DNA of 64,000 nt from Saxidomus purpurata (GCA_022818135.1 JAFMSR010000012.1:28763387-28827386), one strand, 5' to 3'; positions 46,661 to 60,459 are shown, numbered from the stretch's first letter. The notes: generated from the sequence alone by a model not told the origin. Numbers and translations are program-made.

Positions 46661-48758
46661 TGGTCTTTATAATGATTATCAACAGATTTTAAACTAGAAG
46701 TGTGACAAATTACAGAAAAGGGGGTATTTTTAACATTTACAGATGTCAAAAAGAAAATAATGATACCTGAAAAGAAATCAAGAATCTGTCACATGACATG
46801 ATATTCATGTATATTTCAGTCACATGACAATGCGATGAAATATAAAGCTAATCGTCTTAAGTCTTGGATAGTCAATGTAGTTTCGATGGGAACTAATTTG
46901 TTCTGACAATTAGGTTGACTGACTTGATATCTATTTGAGTATTGTTTGACGACAATAAACCGATAATCTTGTATAGAAAAATGTCCTTGACCAAATTGCT
47001 GAAACATTAATAACAACACACAAAGACATTTTAAAGATCTGTGAAAAATTACAGACAGTCCATAATTATTGTTTTATGCTGCAAGAAATACTATTTTTAT
47101 GTGTTTCGTCTACATTGTTTAACTGTTCTAAAATACTTTTATTGTGTTGTAAACGTTGTAGTTGTATTTTTATCTTTAATATTTAATATTTGTCCTATAT
47201 AGTTGTTGGTATGTTTTGACTTTTCTTTCACAAAGTGTTAGAATATTAATCGGATCGAGACTGAAATGTCACCTTAAGCCAGACAGACTAAGCAAAACTA
47301 GATGCAAGTCATTTCACATATATTCGGATAGAACCATAATATAAAAAATATATTTAATCATGTATCTTTATAACCTCAATTGTCGTTGTTTTTTTTTTTT
47401 GCATTTTTCGTATTTTTGCCGCGATAATAATAGAGCAAGTAAAGGATGAATTGTACATTATTCAGGTAATGCAAATGGTCAAATGCTTACACTGGAAGGT
47501 CAGGTTGGACTTAAAAAACGTGTTTGTAATATTATAGATACATCTCTCAACTTTTCGAGGTAGATGCCGGGATTTCAATCACTACAGTTTGGCGGTAGCG
47601 CTGAATGATCAAAATAAAAATTATCAGCTACCTGTAGCCAAGAATGCTAGTACGTCCTTTGAAAGAGTTTCAGCTTTTCTGGAAGTACTGGTACACGCAA
47701 TGTTTAATCACTAAGCAACAGTATATGATATATATTTTCTATTGTTATTCCTGCGTTTTACAGTGCAGCGTGTGTGAAACTTGCTTTCGTTAAACAATCA
47801 AAATAAAAAAACTACTTGAATGATCTAATTTCAAGAAAAATCGACTGTTAATTGAAACATTATGATACTGATGTCATCACTGGCTATAAGCTAATGATAT
47901 TTATGTGTGTATGAGCCACTTCGTACATCTATGTTTTCTACTGAAAACGACATCTATTGTTGCTTACAGTACCTTAACAATGTCTGTTTACAAATATTTG
48001 AATGATTTGACTCTTTTCAGCAAAATGAGCAAAAACTTAAAATTTAGAAGGCAAGGATCGATTGCAAACACAAGTGTTATTTATGCCATTACTTACCGGT
48101 TCATTCTACGTCTTGCTTTTGTTGGTTGAATCGTTTAAGGGGTGATACTGGGGGCATTTACGAATGAATATTTAATTGCTTTTAAATGAATTGCTTAACT
48201 GCGTTATAGTCCTACTTGTAAAACAATATAGTTGTAAGCTATTGAAACCTTAGAAATAGCTGGTAGAATATCAATGAAAGAGTATTCAAACGTCTCAGTC
48301 TCCTAGCACCATTTCCATTGATTTTTAAATTTTGAATTGATTAAATTGCCGAAGTCTCTTGTGACTTGCAGTATGTGAAACAAACACTACTTATATAGCT
48401 TGGCCACATCACCATAGTTTTGTACACCTCGTACATGTACATAAGATCGTTACTTGCTTTTGGAAGACCTTCATCAAAATAACTTACCAATTTGAATAAG
48501 ATGATTGATAATGCATGGACACGTAGCACGAAACTGACTTCACTTACCGTTGCGCAAAAGAGCATGGACGTAAACGCCATAAAATGTGCCTTCAACTTTA
48601 ACTATATTGAAACCCAACATTCTGTGTATGTTTTAGTCTGTTGTGACACCGACTTATTAAGGTATCAAATGTTTGTTAATTTGAAACAAGTATTTGCCTG
48701 ATATTGAGTCAAATTTATACGGGCTGCTCAAATCAGAACACCAGATCTATAGCTCTTA
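46661..48758. other. Non-coding stretch
   Basis: No convincing exon. A minus-strand frame at 48341-48595 contains two GTAAGT donors in the antisense direction (near 48487 and 48550) but no recognisable domain. Confidence 0.45.
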
Positions 48759-49001
48759 GTTTTGCTTTTTCTGCTCGTACGTACTTCTTTACCAGAAGGC
48801 CTGACCCAACAGGAATACAAGTGTTTAGGTATAACATGCATTTTTGGGTGTTCTTATCCTGATAGCCCAAAGTTTCAGCAATGTTACGAAGTATTGAAAG
48901 AATGCGTATTCAACAGCCTTTGTATAATTAGTTGTGATAGATTAACAATAAGCAAAGAGTGTTTGTCCCTAATTAAGAATGTGACAAGGAAAAGGTTTTG
49001 A
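48759..49001 (+). CDS. Possible exon for a small Cys-rich secreted peptide, function unknown
   Basis: The frame is open from a possible acceptor (TATAGCTCTTAG before 48760) to the TGA at 48999-49001. It begins with a hydrophobic LLFLLVRTS stretch and continues GLTQQEYKCLGITC. Eight cysteines then fall in about 50 residues with spacing C-x4-C-x3-C-x11-C-x6-C-x5-C-x4-C-x8-C, and the tail is basic (TRKRF). This spacing suggests disulfide-rich secreted peptides. There is no ATG in frame, so an upstream exon would be needed. I do not recognise a family, and chance is possible. Confidence 0.33.
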   Translation, partial: VLLFLLVRTSLPEGLTQQEYKCLGITCIFGCSYPDSPKFQQCYEVLKECVFNSLCIISCDRLTISKECLSLIKNVTRKRF

Positions 49002-50357
49002 AAATCGTATGGTCAAATCTATTGGTGTTTTTCAAAGTATTAGAAATGATATTAGTGCAAGTTGAAAATCCTCTTTAACCTCCATATGACTATTGTCGAT
49101 GTTTTCCTTTTCTTAAGTCTGAAATATAATAATCTGAAACGAATAGCTAAATTTCGAAAAAACTTTCACTGAATGCTCGTTCGTCACGTCTACTGAGGAT
49201 TTACTAACCGATATGTTTCTAGTGCTTCAAAAGTCACCAAGTTTGCTTTTCAGTTTAGACTCTGCTAGACAAAGATCAATCGGATTAGTCCAAAACCCTT
49301 AGGAGCCTTATTTATACTAATTCAGTTATGACATGCAAATGAATAGTGATTATAGTGAGTGGTTGGGAACAAGATTTACTCTGGTCGAAGCAGATAGTGA
49401 CAGTTGTTTCTTCTGCCTTAAGTTTAGCGCTGCCTCTGAATATGACGGTTGAGCTACAGGCACTGTCAATTAGTGTATTAATGTTGTGTAACGGTTGTGT
49501 ACAATGTACTTATCCATTTTCTAACTCCCATTGTAATTTGCTAAAATGTTAGACCTTTGTTATTACCCGTATACAATAAAAAACGCAGAATTATTATCAT
49601 GGTTGGTCAAGCGGACCAGAAGGTGCGAATTCTTTTTTTTTTCTTTTTAAATTTGAGGCCCCTTACGGGTAACCCCATTTATTTAGATACAATGAAAACA
49701 GTACAAACAAGCTCTGTGGCTTTCAAAAAGACTACATTTAAAGTTTCTTTTTATAAACTACGTCCCTGAAAAGGAATTGTTCACAACGAAAAATATCATA
49801 AAGCATGTTCATGTATTATAATACAATCACATGTACGGTATCACAACTAAGAATGTATCTTAAATTTATATTATAGTATAAGTTCATACATTAAGGAGTA
49901 TATAAAAATAGTTATTCTTTGCAAAATGTGACATCTGTACTGCACACATTTCATACATTACAAGAACAGAAGGTATTGCATGCAGTTTTATCGTTGTTAT
50001 TAAAGCATTTTTTCGGTCATTTTGAAAGAAAAATAAGAACAGATTTGAAAATGTTAACAAAAGGGCAAAAATACAAACCAAGAGAATCTAAAAATGCTCA
50101 TATCCTTGTTTCAAACCGAAAAAAACACAAGAGTAATGCTGTTCTTTACAAATAAGTGTTTTCTTCTTTTTTGTACACATCATAATGTGAACCCTTGCAA
50201 ATGAAAAGGCGTTTGTGGTTAAGATATACACTCAATCCAAAGATTAGTTACCCATCTCATCTAGCGTTTTTTATGGTGTACACCGGCCTGAAATTAAATT
50301 TGCTTGTTTAGCTTTGAAATGTTATGTTTCCTTTTTGACCCTTTGACTGAAACTTTC
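49002..50357. other. Non-coding stretch
   Basis: No gene or clear repeat recognised on either strand. Confidence 0.5.
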
Positions 50358-51170
50358 TTATCTTCCTTTTCCAATTGCCTTTTGTTTCACAGTGTGTTTT
50401 ATTGTGTATAGAGTGGCTATATACTCCAAACATTTTTTTACTGAAGTTAACTGTATTTCTTTTTCGTTATGCAGTTTTCTTAGATTTGTAATTAAAGAAA
50501 CTGTTAAAGCCCAGAAAGGTGTTATTTCCCTGCATTCCGCGAACAAGTGACATACTGTTTCTCTCTCCACTTTACATAGGTTACATATACCATCAGATAA
50601 ATTCATTAAATTTAATTTGTGCTCTGTATTTACTACATTGTGAATTATTTTCCACTGAAATTCTTTAGCTTTCATTGAACAATGTGCTGAATGTACATTT
50701 AACCAGGTTTTATTCCAGCAGAAAGTATTATTTATGTTAAGTCTTATTGACCATTTCTCTTCTGTTGTTGATGTTTTTAAACTGCATTCTGATAGTAACT
50801 GTAAAATGATCTGCTTAATACGAAGGCTGTCTGGTTTTATTTTATGCGAAGCGTCAAAGAGCGTGTATAATGAAATATGCATTCGACCTGTTGACTGTCT
50901 ATTCTGTTGATCTCGTAATATTCCGATATATTCTTGAGGGATGCTTTCTTTTAAAATCAACCAATTCTGTACCCAGTTTGCTCTGACCCGTAATTTAGCT
51001 AACAGAATGTTTTCATTTATGAAACTTCCGGATTGTTCGTCCCAAATGTCTCTGACTTGTGGACGGCCCACCAAAGAAAATGCTGTGCCAAGTTTACATA
51101 TGGGATACGCTGTTCTAAAGGCTACCCCGGCACGCAGGCCACTGGTTAAAAATCCCTCAACTTAACCACG
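50358..51170 (-). pseudogene. L1/Tx1-like LINE ORF2 C-terminal remnant
   Basis: An uninterrupted minus-strand frame of about 270 codons reads FLTSGLRAGVAFRTAYPICK, then GRPQVRDIWDE. Later come WKIIHNVVNTEHKL and CNLCKVERETVCHLFAEC. The last is a CX2CX8HX4C zinc-binding motif typical of the C-terminal end of L1-type reverse transcriptase proteins (zf-RVT). Endonuclease and catalytic reverse transcriptase domains are missing, so the copy is 5'-truncated as usual for LINEs. The lack of internal stops suggests a relatively young insertion. Confidence 0.82.
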
Positions 51171-52199
51171 GACCACGGACATGAATGCAAACTCAACGCC
51201 GAAACAAAATCCACTGCCACAGCATAACAGAATGAAAGTGATAATAAAACTGTGGCTGTAATTGTTGCTTTATGCAAAATGAGAGACCAACTCATCAAAG
51301 ATGACTGCAAATATAATGATAACATTGGTTATGTGAATGCATACATGTACAATTATGTATAATTATATGTTTAAAATCATATTGTTTGCTACAATATAAA
51401 ACATAAAAAACTTTTAATTTATGCTCTTTTTCACAAAACAAAGTACAGTGAAACCTATGTCAATTATCACATCAAAGTTAAAACCGCATGAAACAGGTCA
51501 TTTACTTGCTCATCACATCTGTGCACTCTGATCATGATCTACACTGTTCATATTTAAGTCCGTGAATTTTTTTTGAGCTCCCGTTTAAACAAAAAGCGGT
51601 ACTGACACTGCAGAAAGTTAGTGTACCTTTCAAACTCTTTATTAATCTATTTACATAGCTTCCGGTAACAATGAGAAAGTTCCAGTCTTCCGAAGTGGTG
51701 CTCGTCTGTTAGACGAACAAGCAAATGCTTAAATTAAAACAATCTGACTCGCGTCAGCAAGTTGCTACTAATTTTATACAGTTTCAAGCACATTTCTTTT
51801 TACCAAAACCTGAAAACGAGCAGCTTTTAAGTGCTGAGTAGGTCGTGTCATGTATTCCTGAAGGATGTGTCATAAACAAAGCTGGTTACATATAATATAA
51901 AAGCACTGTACATGTATTTTTCTTCGCCAAAAAGTCTTAAGCAAAACTATGTTTTTGAAAAAATAAAATAACAGCAACATGGTGTGTTATCAATGAACTT
52001 CCGGTTTGTGATAAAAATAAACGGATGGTAACCAAAATCTAGTACTGTTAGCGAAGTATTGACAAAAATGATAACTCATTGTCTGTAAGAAAAATTCCCT
52101 TGTGTCTTATTTTGCAGAGGACTCCTTGTTATCAGCACTTTCAGTGCTTTGATTTACTTTTGGCACTATCATGTAACCAGCTCGTTAGTTTAAACATAA
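51171..52199. other. Non-coding stretch
   Basis: No gene seen. CAGCACTTTCAGTGCTTTGA at about 52133 resembles CAGCACTTTCAGTCCTTTGA at about 33227, perhaps pieces of one worn repeat. Confidence 0.45.
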
Positions 52200-54048
52200 T
52201 TTATTGACAATAATATACATAGCAAAAGGTTTGGGTCACAAGTGCTTACCACATTATAAAACGGCCCTCCCCAATATATAATAATTACAAAGAAGCATTG
52301 TGGCTACATATATAAACATTTACAATGTATCATTATAATGTTACAGAATGAAAATTAAAAAAAAACAACATTTTATCACAAAATTATGCTCGTGATGCCC
52401 GCAACCAGTGTACGACCCGAAAACCTACAAAAATAAAGTACTGTTTCGCGCGAGAACCTTTGAGTGTCATGTATAAACTTTTGAACAGATATAAAAATCT
52501 TTAGATTATCTTCTTCTGAGAATACTTCTTTCCCTCTAAGCAACGAATTTACGCTTAATGGATGATAACGTCGTGTTTCTCTATTCTTTGGTTTAAAAAC
52601 AGTGTACATTTGAAAAAATAATGTTCTGCATTTTCAATTCCTTTTTTACAGTCGCAGGTTGCATTTTCTCTTGAGTGGTTATAAAACTAGTCTGCCTTTA
52701 AGTTACTGCAACCATTTCTTAGACGAGTGTGATAAATATTTAAAATTCTAGTACCTTTAAAATAAAATGACGGTGTTTCAATTTGTTTGAACAAAGTACT
52801 TTTACGTCCACTTTTAAAAGAAGATAAGGTTGGAGCGTTCCTGATATCTTCTGGTAGAGCATTCCATAAATCAACTCTGGATGGTACGAATGAGTTCGAA
52901 ACAATCGCTGTTCGTCTAGCAATTACAGTAAAATGATCAGCATTTCTTAAGTTATAGCGATTTTGTTCACTAACTGTTGTTGGAAAAATTGAACAGAACT
53001 GATCCGGTAATAAACTATTTTTATGTTTATACATAATAACAAGTTTTTGAAATTTACGCCTGTCAAGGTAACCACCCTATTTCCTGAACAAGTTTATTTA
53101 TAGAAACTGATCGAGTTAAACCGGTAACGATACGGGCTGCCTCAAGTTGTAGTTTTTCTAATTTTTTTTTTCTTCAAATTCTGTACAATTGTCCCATACT
53201 ACAGCAGCATATTCTAGTTGTGGTCTCATATAAGATGCATAAATTTTATTCAATGTCTTTCTATTAATCTTAAATTTTAACGCTCAAATTAGATTTAGCA
53301 TTCATGAAGCTGATTTAAAGATAGTTTATATATGTTCATGCCATTTACCGTTATTGCTTATAGTGAGACTTAAATGTTTATGATTTTCAGTAAATGGTAA
53401 ATGAAATCCGTCAAAATATAATACCGGATGAATTTGGTCTCTGCTTGTGATAAAAAATAATACTTCGGTTTTGTTAGGGTTAAATTTGACTAACCACCGT
53501 TTCGACCATTCGGATATAATATGTAGATCATGATTAAAGATACCTTCTAAATCTTGCATAGTTGATGTTGCTTGAGCTAGTGAAGTGTCATCAGCGAATA
53601 GTCTAGTTATGCTCAACAAATTATCAGCTATATCATTAACGTAAACTAAAAAAAAAGGTCCTAGAATCGAACCTTGTGGTACTCCAGAGTGAATACTTTC
53701 ACTATCAGAAATATTAGAACCAACCATAACCCTTTCTGTTCTGTTTGATAAGTAATGTTCTCTGCATTTTAATAATTTACCATTTATACCATTCTGTTTT
53801 AATTTAAACAATAAGCTTTTGTGCCAAACCCTATCAAATGGTTTTGAAATATCACAAAAGATCATGTACATACATTGTATTAAAACTAATGTCTGACAAA
53901 TCTGATGATAGATTTCTATAAGTTGATAATCACTGGAATGGTTTGGTCTGAAGCCACACTGATTTGGAGTTATAAGATTATTAAAATGTAAATGATTATG
54001 AATATGTTTAAAAATTACTCTCTACATAACTTTACCCAGGCAACTTAA
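52200..54048 (-). pseudogene. Jockey/CR1-like LINE reverse transcriptase, 5'-truncated
   Basis: Reading on the minus strand from 54048: LLSCLGKVM, a TAG stop, then RVIFKHIHNHL, NQCGFRPNHSS and FCDISKPFDRVWHKSLL. GVPQGSILGPFFLVYVNDIA, then catalytic RLFADDTSLAQ, and SEWSKRWLVKFNPNKTEVLF follow. After a frame break near 53326, the thumb/tail with NRYNLRNADHF and VDLWNALPEDIR runs to about 52690. A second tail frame ends near 52380, followed by a probable 3' UTR. The stop and the frameshifts make it inactive. The endonuclease region is absent. Confidence 0.9.
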
Positions 54049-55059
54049 TAGTGATCCGAGGTTTCCCCGGGATCCCATCCGAGACCGAAGTCGCACCCGA
54101 AATAATCCAAACCCTACAGTTGATGAAAAAATCATGCGAATCAAGCAGGTATTTTATGAATTATAATGTAAAAAATACTTTTGTCTCCAAAAGTATTAAA
54201 AAACTACTTCATTTTAACACATTGAATGGAAATAAGCTGAAAATTCTTATCCTCCATTTTGCCCTTGGTCAGGAGTGATTATTTCCCTTGCGTCTAGAAC
54301 ATACTTACTGAATTTACTTGTAAAAAGTGCGGGAAGCACATAATGGAACAGCCAAATTTCAGCCAATCAGAATCCTCGGATCGCGGAATAAGTGTTAGAG
54401 TGTATCAGAGAGTCAGAGGTCATAACATATCAGGTAATTTTGTGTAAACAACAAATGACTGCATTAAATTGTGTTTCTAAAGGGAATAATGAATAGTTAC
54501 TTAAAATTTTTAGAGTTAAATTTCATTTGAAAAAAGTATTTTTAAACATAGAATATGCAGAATCATTCCTTAGACCCTCGAATCGCGGAGAAAGAAGCAT
54601 ACGACATTAGCCTAGGCAAGGAATCATTTGAAAGCAGGAATGATTAGGTAAATCTTTTTTATTCTAGATCTATTTAGATTTTCAACAATTTTTGTACATT
54701 TAAGCGTTACTTTTGTTATTATATAGCTCATTATTAATGACCATGCATCTCATTGTAATATTGAAATGTCCCCCGAACATTTTAGTGAAAAACACATGAG
54801 CTTTGGCGTAACTTCTCTGTACTGTAGCGGAAGAGTAAACGTCAATGGCGTCCAATTATACAATGGCGAGTCTCCATAGAAAAATAAAAATCGGCATCTT
54901 TACAAAATGACGTGATTGTTTTAAAAACGCTTAAAATTCTCGAGGATGACTTTTTTGTAGATCACAAAACATGTAAAATTTATACGAAAACCGCTCAGGT
55001 TTGTTCAGGTCAGGTCAAAGTTGGGGGGTCCAAAGTGGAATGGAACAGACTTTAATTAA
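54049..55059. other. Non-coding stretch
   Basis: No gene. CTCGGATCGCGGAATAA (about 54376) and CTCGAATCGCGGAGAAA (about 54578) are similar short words that might be ends of a small element, but I cannot define it. Confidence 0.45.
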
Positions 55060-56430
55060 CTTCAACATTACAGCGACCCTTGTAAGCACGTTAATTTTCC
55101 TAACAGGAGACACCTGATTCAGAGACCATCCCTTTTAATGAAAATTTTGTAACGAACAAGACATATCACTGGTCACCAGTAACGCTGTATTAATATGTAG
55201 ATATTTACCATAGTTCTCATAAAGTCATACTGAAGTTTATCATGGTGCAAATGCATCATAAAAATACATTTTGCTGTTGTTTTCCGCCTATCTGGCGTGT
55301 TGATTACAATCCAAGGCGTTGGGTAGTAATTTTCTTTTTTACAAACTATCAAATTAGCTGATAATAGCACTGAAATTGACAAAACAATTTATTTTATTCT
55401 AAATGTCATAACAACTGCACATTCCCCCATTTGTCTGATTGATAGAAAAATTAGACTTAAAAGAAGGAAATAGCTCTCTTCATTCACAATCAACTCAGTA
55501 TTCAGAAAGGACAATCTTTCGATGACGTTTCCTCTTAATTGCATATGTTTTTTGAGATATAACTTCTTGTAAAATTGCCTGCAATCTAATTACTAATGAC
55601 CGTTTATTTTACCAATATAAGCAAGAACACTCTCCCATTTACTACTAGAGTATGAGCATAAGTAGATTGACGGCAGTAAATATTTACTAACGTATTTTGA
55701 TCATCTATACAAAAATGAATAACTATTTTAAGTTATCCTTATCAATACTTCCTGAGAAGAACGTCAAACAGTCATTAAATTAATACACAAAGGAATGTCC
55801 AGTAAAACCGTAAATGATGTGAGAATTCACGGTGGAATAAATACAATTACTTTCCATTAGGCTAAAAATGCCATGTGTTCTTTCATTATCATTCATTCCT
55901 TTGTTTCGTCGCCATATATCTAAACAGTGCCAGACGCCAGACTAATATTCAACATCTTAATAAAACATAAAGTACTCTACTAAGAGATATAAGAAGCCTC
56001 TATTAAATGGATGATACGGACATAATTTCCCGCCTGTCCGGATGGCCGAATTGTCAAATACTTTGCCATTGACAGACTTGTAATTGAAAAAATATGTGTA
56101 CGAATTTTCAATCCCATTATAGCAAACATATTTCCATGACAGAAGTTCTCCATTACAGTTACTATTACTTACTGATACAATAATAAGAGTCTTACAAAAA
56201 ATAAAAGACTTGATCACAAACAACTGATCACAAATGTTAAGATGAAAATATGCATTTCTTAATAATTTATATGTACAAATATCATTCAAGATAAAAGATA
56301 AGTCCAGCCTAAAGAAGCAATTTGACAGGACGCTGATCACGTTTTACTGTAGAAACAATGCTAAGTAATTTTACTTTAATGACGTGATGACGTTTGCTTT
56401 ACCTTTTAAGCCAAGAGACATCGGTTATGT
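55060..56430 (-). repeat. Inverted-duplication block 4 (right copy)
   Basis: It is the reverse-complement relative of 21110-22640, the longest pair. AACGTCAAACAGTCATTAAA at 55760 is the exact complement of the left word near 21690. The minus-strand frame at 55957-56340 is 127 codons with no counterpart in the left copy, so it is not conserved and not a gene. Confidence 0.88.
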
Positions 56431-57849
56431 TAATTCTTATCATTATTTAAAAGGTCGATATGTATACCTATTTTCTTTTTTTAACGAATAACCTTCTCAT
56501 TCCAATTTTTCCAAAGTAGACAGGATGGTCTGAGCTGTATAGCAGGCAATACAGTATAAACTGCAAGTGTTATACTTCTCAAATGCAGAATACTTGTAGT
56601 TGTTGATGACACAAATACCAGACTTGTAAGACAGTGCAAAGAGTCCAACTAGAAAAGAACCAGATTATATACACCGGAAATCAAGTGAGACAAATTTAAA
56701 CATTAAAAATTTACAAGATCCAATTATTTCTTAATCATGTGCCTATAAACATAAGTTTTGAGCTGTAAACAGGCTTAATATATTTTACGACAAAGCAATG
56801 TAATTGTTTTCCCAAAAAAGTTATTTTATTTAACAGTTCGCAGTAGTAGCCCATTAATTTGGACGAAAACATTTCAATAATTTTGACATAATATAAGTGA
56901 GCATAATTTTAAATAACAGTATATCACAACCATCAGACACTTTGGGAAAATTACATGAGATTTGAATAGATCGAAAATTACTTTGAGGTTTAAATTATTG
57001 TTCAAAGTAAATTATTATATCATCCCAAATGTTTAAAGTCCTTTATGTATTTTCCTTTAATATGGAACCCCTCGCGGGGACATAGACATTTGGCGCGTCA
57101 ATTACAAGTATATTAGTAGCCTGAAATATAATAGAAAGATTAAAAGCAAATGAAAAACTATGTTAGGTATGAAGCATAAAATTTAAAAGCAGCTTGCAGT
57201 TCAACTAGGGAGATACATGATCGATGGTGCAGAAAGCCGCATTGAACTGCTCTATGGAATGGGAGTGGACGGCGTCAGGAGTAGATGATTCAATCAGTGT
57301 TTGATATTTATACTTAAGGACAACATTTCGCCTCGGTACAATTACGCTTACACAAAAGTTGAGATTATATATCTTTTACACAGGATTTTCGTCATTTTCG
57401 GATCGATTTATAGATTTTTAGTATTCGGAACGCTGACGTAGACATCGACAAGAATGGTCGTGAATGATGAACAAACATGCAACATATGCTGTAGGCTTAC
57501 TGATCTCAAGTCGACCTAAAGCACGGAAGTGTTGTTTTCTTCTCAGCTTCATAACAACGTCATACGTTGAGTAGTCATAAAAAGTTTTACGGCTTTCGAT
57601 AAGACTATTATCTCGTTAACAATGCAGTAAAATTGTTTGTGATTATAAATTTCATGAACATAGAATTGAGATAAATGTGAAATTCATGTGATATACCGTC
57701 ACACATAATTAAATGTTTTTGTATAGTATTCTTAACACTCCTTGCAGTAGCAGAAGTCCACATATATCAATAAACAATGCAAACAATATATTAAAGTAAC
57801 CTATAATTAAAATTCAGTGAAACAATTTCCGACTTTTGTCCTTAGATAT
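56431..57849. other. Right-arm stretch where DDX1 exons B and C would be expected
   Basis: Between blocks 4 and 3 the left arm carries DDX1 exons B and C. Here I find neither on the minus strand. It is also 2.7 kb shorter than the left interval. A small hairpin, CCCCTCGCGGGG, lies at about 57068. No gene seen. Confidence 0.6.
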
Positions 57850-58165
57850 ATCACAGATCAAAACACCAGACTGACAAATATATCCTAGGATGCTCTGTTT
57901 TTATCTATTACTGGCAAGAAATCACAATGCACTTTAAGTAAGGATATCGTACGGGGTGAATAACCCTTTATCACACGACAAAAATGCCGTCACTCTTTGG
58001 AATACATATTGAAAAAGTAATAGATAGTGCCAAGAGATTGTAAATGTCTAACATTTTATATGAAAAATATGAAGTACCAGGTCAAAGCGCTGTAAACTAT
58101 ATTCAGAAAAGTTGTTGTAATATTTTTGCTTTCCATTTCTTGTTTTTTCTGTATAGTGGTTGATT
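57850..58165 (-). repeat. Inverted-duplication block 3 (right copy)
   Basis: It is the reverse-complement relative of 16690-17013, with AATACATATTGAAAAA and TCACAGATCAAAA as complements of left words. It runs past the position where the left arm is broken by the 17025 MITE, so it represents the uninterrupted state. Confidence 0.85.
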
Positions 58166-59439
58166 TGTGATGGAAACTGTTTGGTGCAAAGTTAAAAGCT
58201 GTTGACAAAAAGAAACTCAAGTAAACCATATACGTGTTAATAACAATGGTATAATTATTAATATTATTGTATCGTTAGCGACGGTCCTACTTGACCATCT
58301 TACCAACAAAAAGAACCATTTTCTGAACTTTAGAAATGCCTAACATTACTAACCTACACTAACTTTGACATCCATACATACAAAAATGTACCTGGAAATT
58401 GTTAAGTACACGTTACAATGACAGTAGTATTTTCAAAATGCTCACTGTACATACATGAAAAGATATCTATTTATAATTAATACTGACGTTGTTAATTTTT
58501 CAAATATGCGAGTTATAGCACATGTGTTATAACAAATAGTATTAAACAGGGTATATACTGTGGTCTGCCTTTGCTAGTATTCAGTGTTAGCAGCCCGACA
58601 TGTTCATCCTCTAGAGGGCGTCAAAATACACCTTCTGAAGATTGATATCCGTGCTAGTTGATTTATGACCTCTAATACGTAAACTATCGTCTGCAACATT
58701 ATTAAACCCCAGGAGCATAAACAATTGTAATTTATTGAGGTTATCCGTACAGACACCGAATTGCACAATCAATGACGATCACAGTTCGAAGACTTTACCT
58801 GATAACGATTTTGCCGAGCTTAAGTAATCTACAGTAACGTGCTTATACGATCATTAATGTCTTTCCATTTAAAACAAGAATTCATCACGACAAATAATCT
58901 GACAAAGTTCCGTGGTTATGAAGCAGGTAGAGTGGAGTGTTATAATGATTTTTATCTGTCTTTAATGACAAAGCCCAATTATACCTAAGGTTTCATCCCA
59001 ACCGAGATTTCGTAACACCAACTTTCTGACAAAGTTTCATGAAACTTTAAGTAGGATAAAGCTCCTCTTCTATTCGACGACACTTCTTTGACCAAAAATG
59101 ACACAGTTGCAAGGCTTACCTAGAATCTGAAAGAAATGGAAACCAAGGTTAAAGGGTATCATGAATATTGTCTTTATTATTCTTGACAAAGTAAATGTTA
59201 ATAGACTGACTGATGTGCAAAAAACAAAGGGATGTAACTAATGATATCTTAAATCTGTAGCTCATTTGAGCCAAAAACCTAAACAAAAACTCACAACAAC
59301 AATAAAACATAAACCTTAATGCTTTTGCCCCATTCTGAGAAAATGTCATAAACAGGGAAATGTCTTTTACTAAGTGTCGCCAAGGTGGTGAACACTTGCA
59401 TGTCTTTGTCCAATACTGTAACAATGTCATGAACAGAAC
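58166..59439. other. Right-arm stretch where DDX1 exon A would be expected
   Basis: No exon A counterpart on the minus strand and no transposon nest like that at 12.3-16.5 kb. The 93-codon minus frame at 59149-59430 is not recognisable. Confidence 0.55.
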
Positions 59440-59860
59440 AAGGTTTTCCTAAGTGACGCTTCAGAATAAAGAACGGAATAATGCTTCAATCAAACCTTTC
59501 CAAATGTCGACTGTCATTGTAAAGCTCGCATAAATACATACTGATTTATAGCGTATCCCATGAAACAGAAGTCGAGACTATTGTATAACTGTTATTCAAC
59601 TTCCGTCCACACAAAACCAGACTTTTAATGTGAAGTCAACAAAATAAAGACATTACCATATTTGGTCAGTGAAAGCCTTCACGGCTTAAGGCAGAAATCG
59701 ACTTAATCTTGTCTGGTGTGACATACTTCCATCTTAGATATAATGAACCCAGAGAGTCATCAGATAACGGATTGAGCAGAAAACAGATGAATATCGAATA
59801 CTTTCACGAATGTGATCTATAAGTCTACAGAAATACTCCAAAGTTTTCATACAATTATAT
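59440..59860 (-). repeat. Inverted-duplication block 2 (right copy)
   Basis: It is the reverse-complement relative of 7150-7640, for example TAGCGTATCCCATG, CTGTCATTGTAAAGC and TAATGAACCCAGAGAG against their complements on the left. Confidence 0.8.
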
Positions 59861-59987
59861 TAAATGACTGTCATTATATTAATAGCCAACCTACTGAAAC
59901 AGCGAGATCTGTTAAGAGTAAGGGAAATATTTTGTTTAGTTTTGTTGCCATTGTAGCTAACAAGGAAACCAGGATCTATCTTTCTAT

Positions 59988-60052
59988 CTCTACCTACCTA
60001 CCTACCTACCTACCTACCTACCTACCTATCTATCTTTTTATCTATCTAATAA
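59988..60052. repeat. Tetranucleotide microsatellite (CTAC)n with (TATC)n edges
   Basis: About nine CTAC units, then TATC/TTTA-type units. Simple repeat, probably length-polymorphic. Confidence 0.95.
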
Positions 60053-60459
60053 TTGACCTTACATATACATATATACTACTGTAACAACATTTACCATCCG
60101 CTATACTTTTTCTGTTTATGTAACTGCACCCATGTAATTGTCATTTGCACTACAAAAAGCAAACAAAGACATTTTGACAGGAAACAATGTCCAATATTTA
60201 TTCTGTCTTACTGTCTGCCAATGCAGGACAGAGGTTACAAAGAACTGCTATCGTATTTTCCAGCTAACCAACGTTATTGCCTGACCAGACTGTTTTTCTG
60301 ACAGGTTAATTGTTTGCAATATCCAGCAAGAAATCCAATTTGTAAGTAAGACGCCTAGCAGAGAACGGTTTGGCTTGTTTCCTGTACTAGTTTGTCTTAT
60401 TGCGGGTTAACATTTCTAAGAAAAACACTATTTACGTCAGTATAGTTCCGTCTTTTCCT
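60053..60459. other. Non-coding stretch
   Basis: No gene or repeat recognised. Confidence 0.5.

Noticed and set aside
48341..48595. Minus-strand frame resembling a receptor fragment
   Set aside because: Two antisense GTAAGT sites raised interest, but no domain or conserved motif could be identified.
55957..56340. 127-codon minus-strand frame
   Set aside because: It is within duplication block 4. The left copy does not keep the frame, so it is not a conserved gene.
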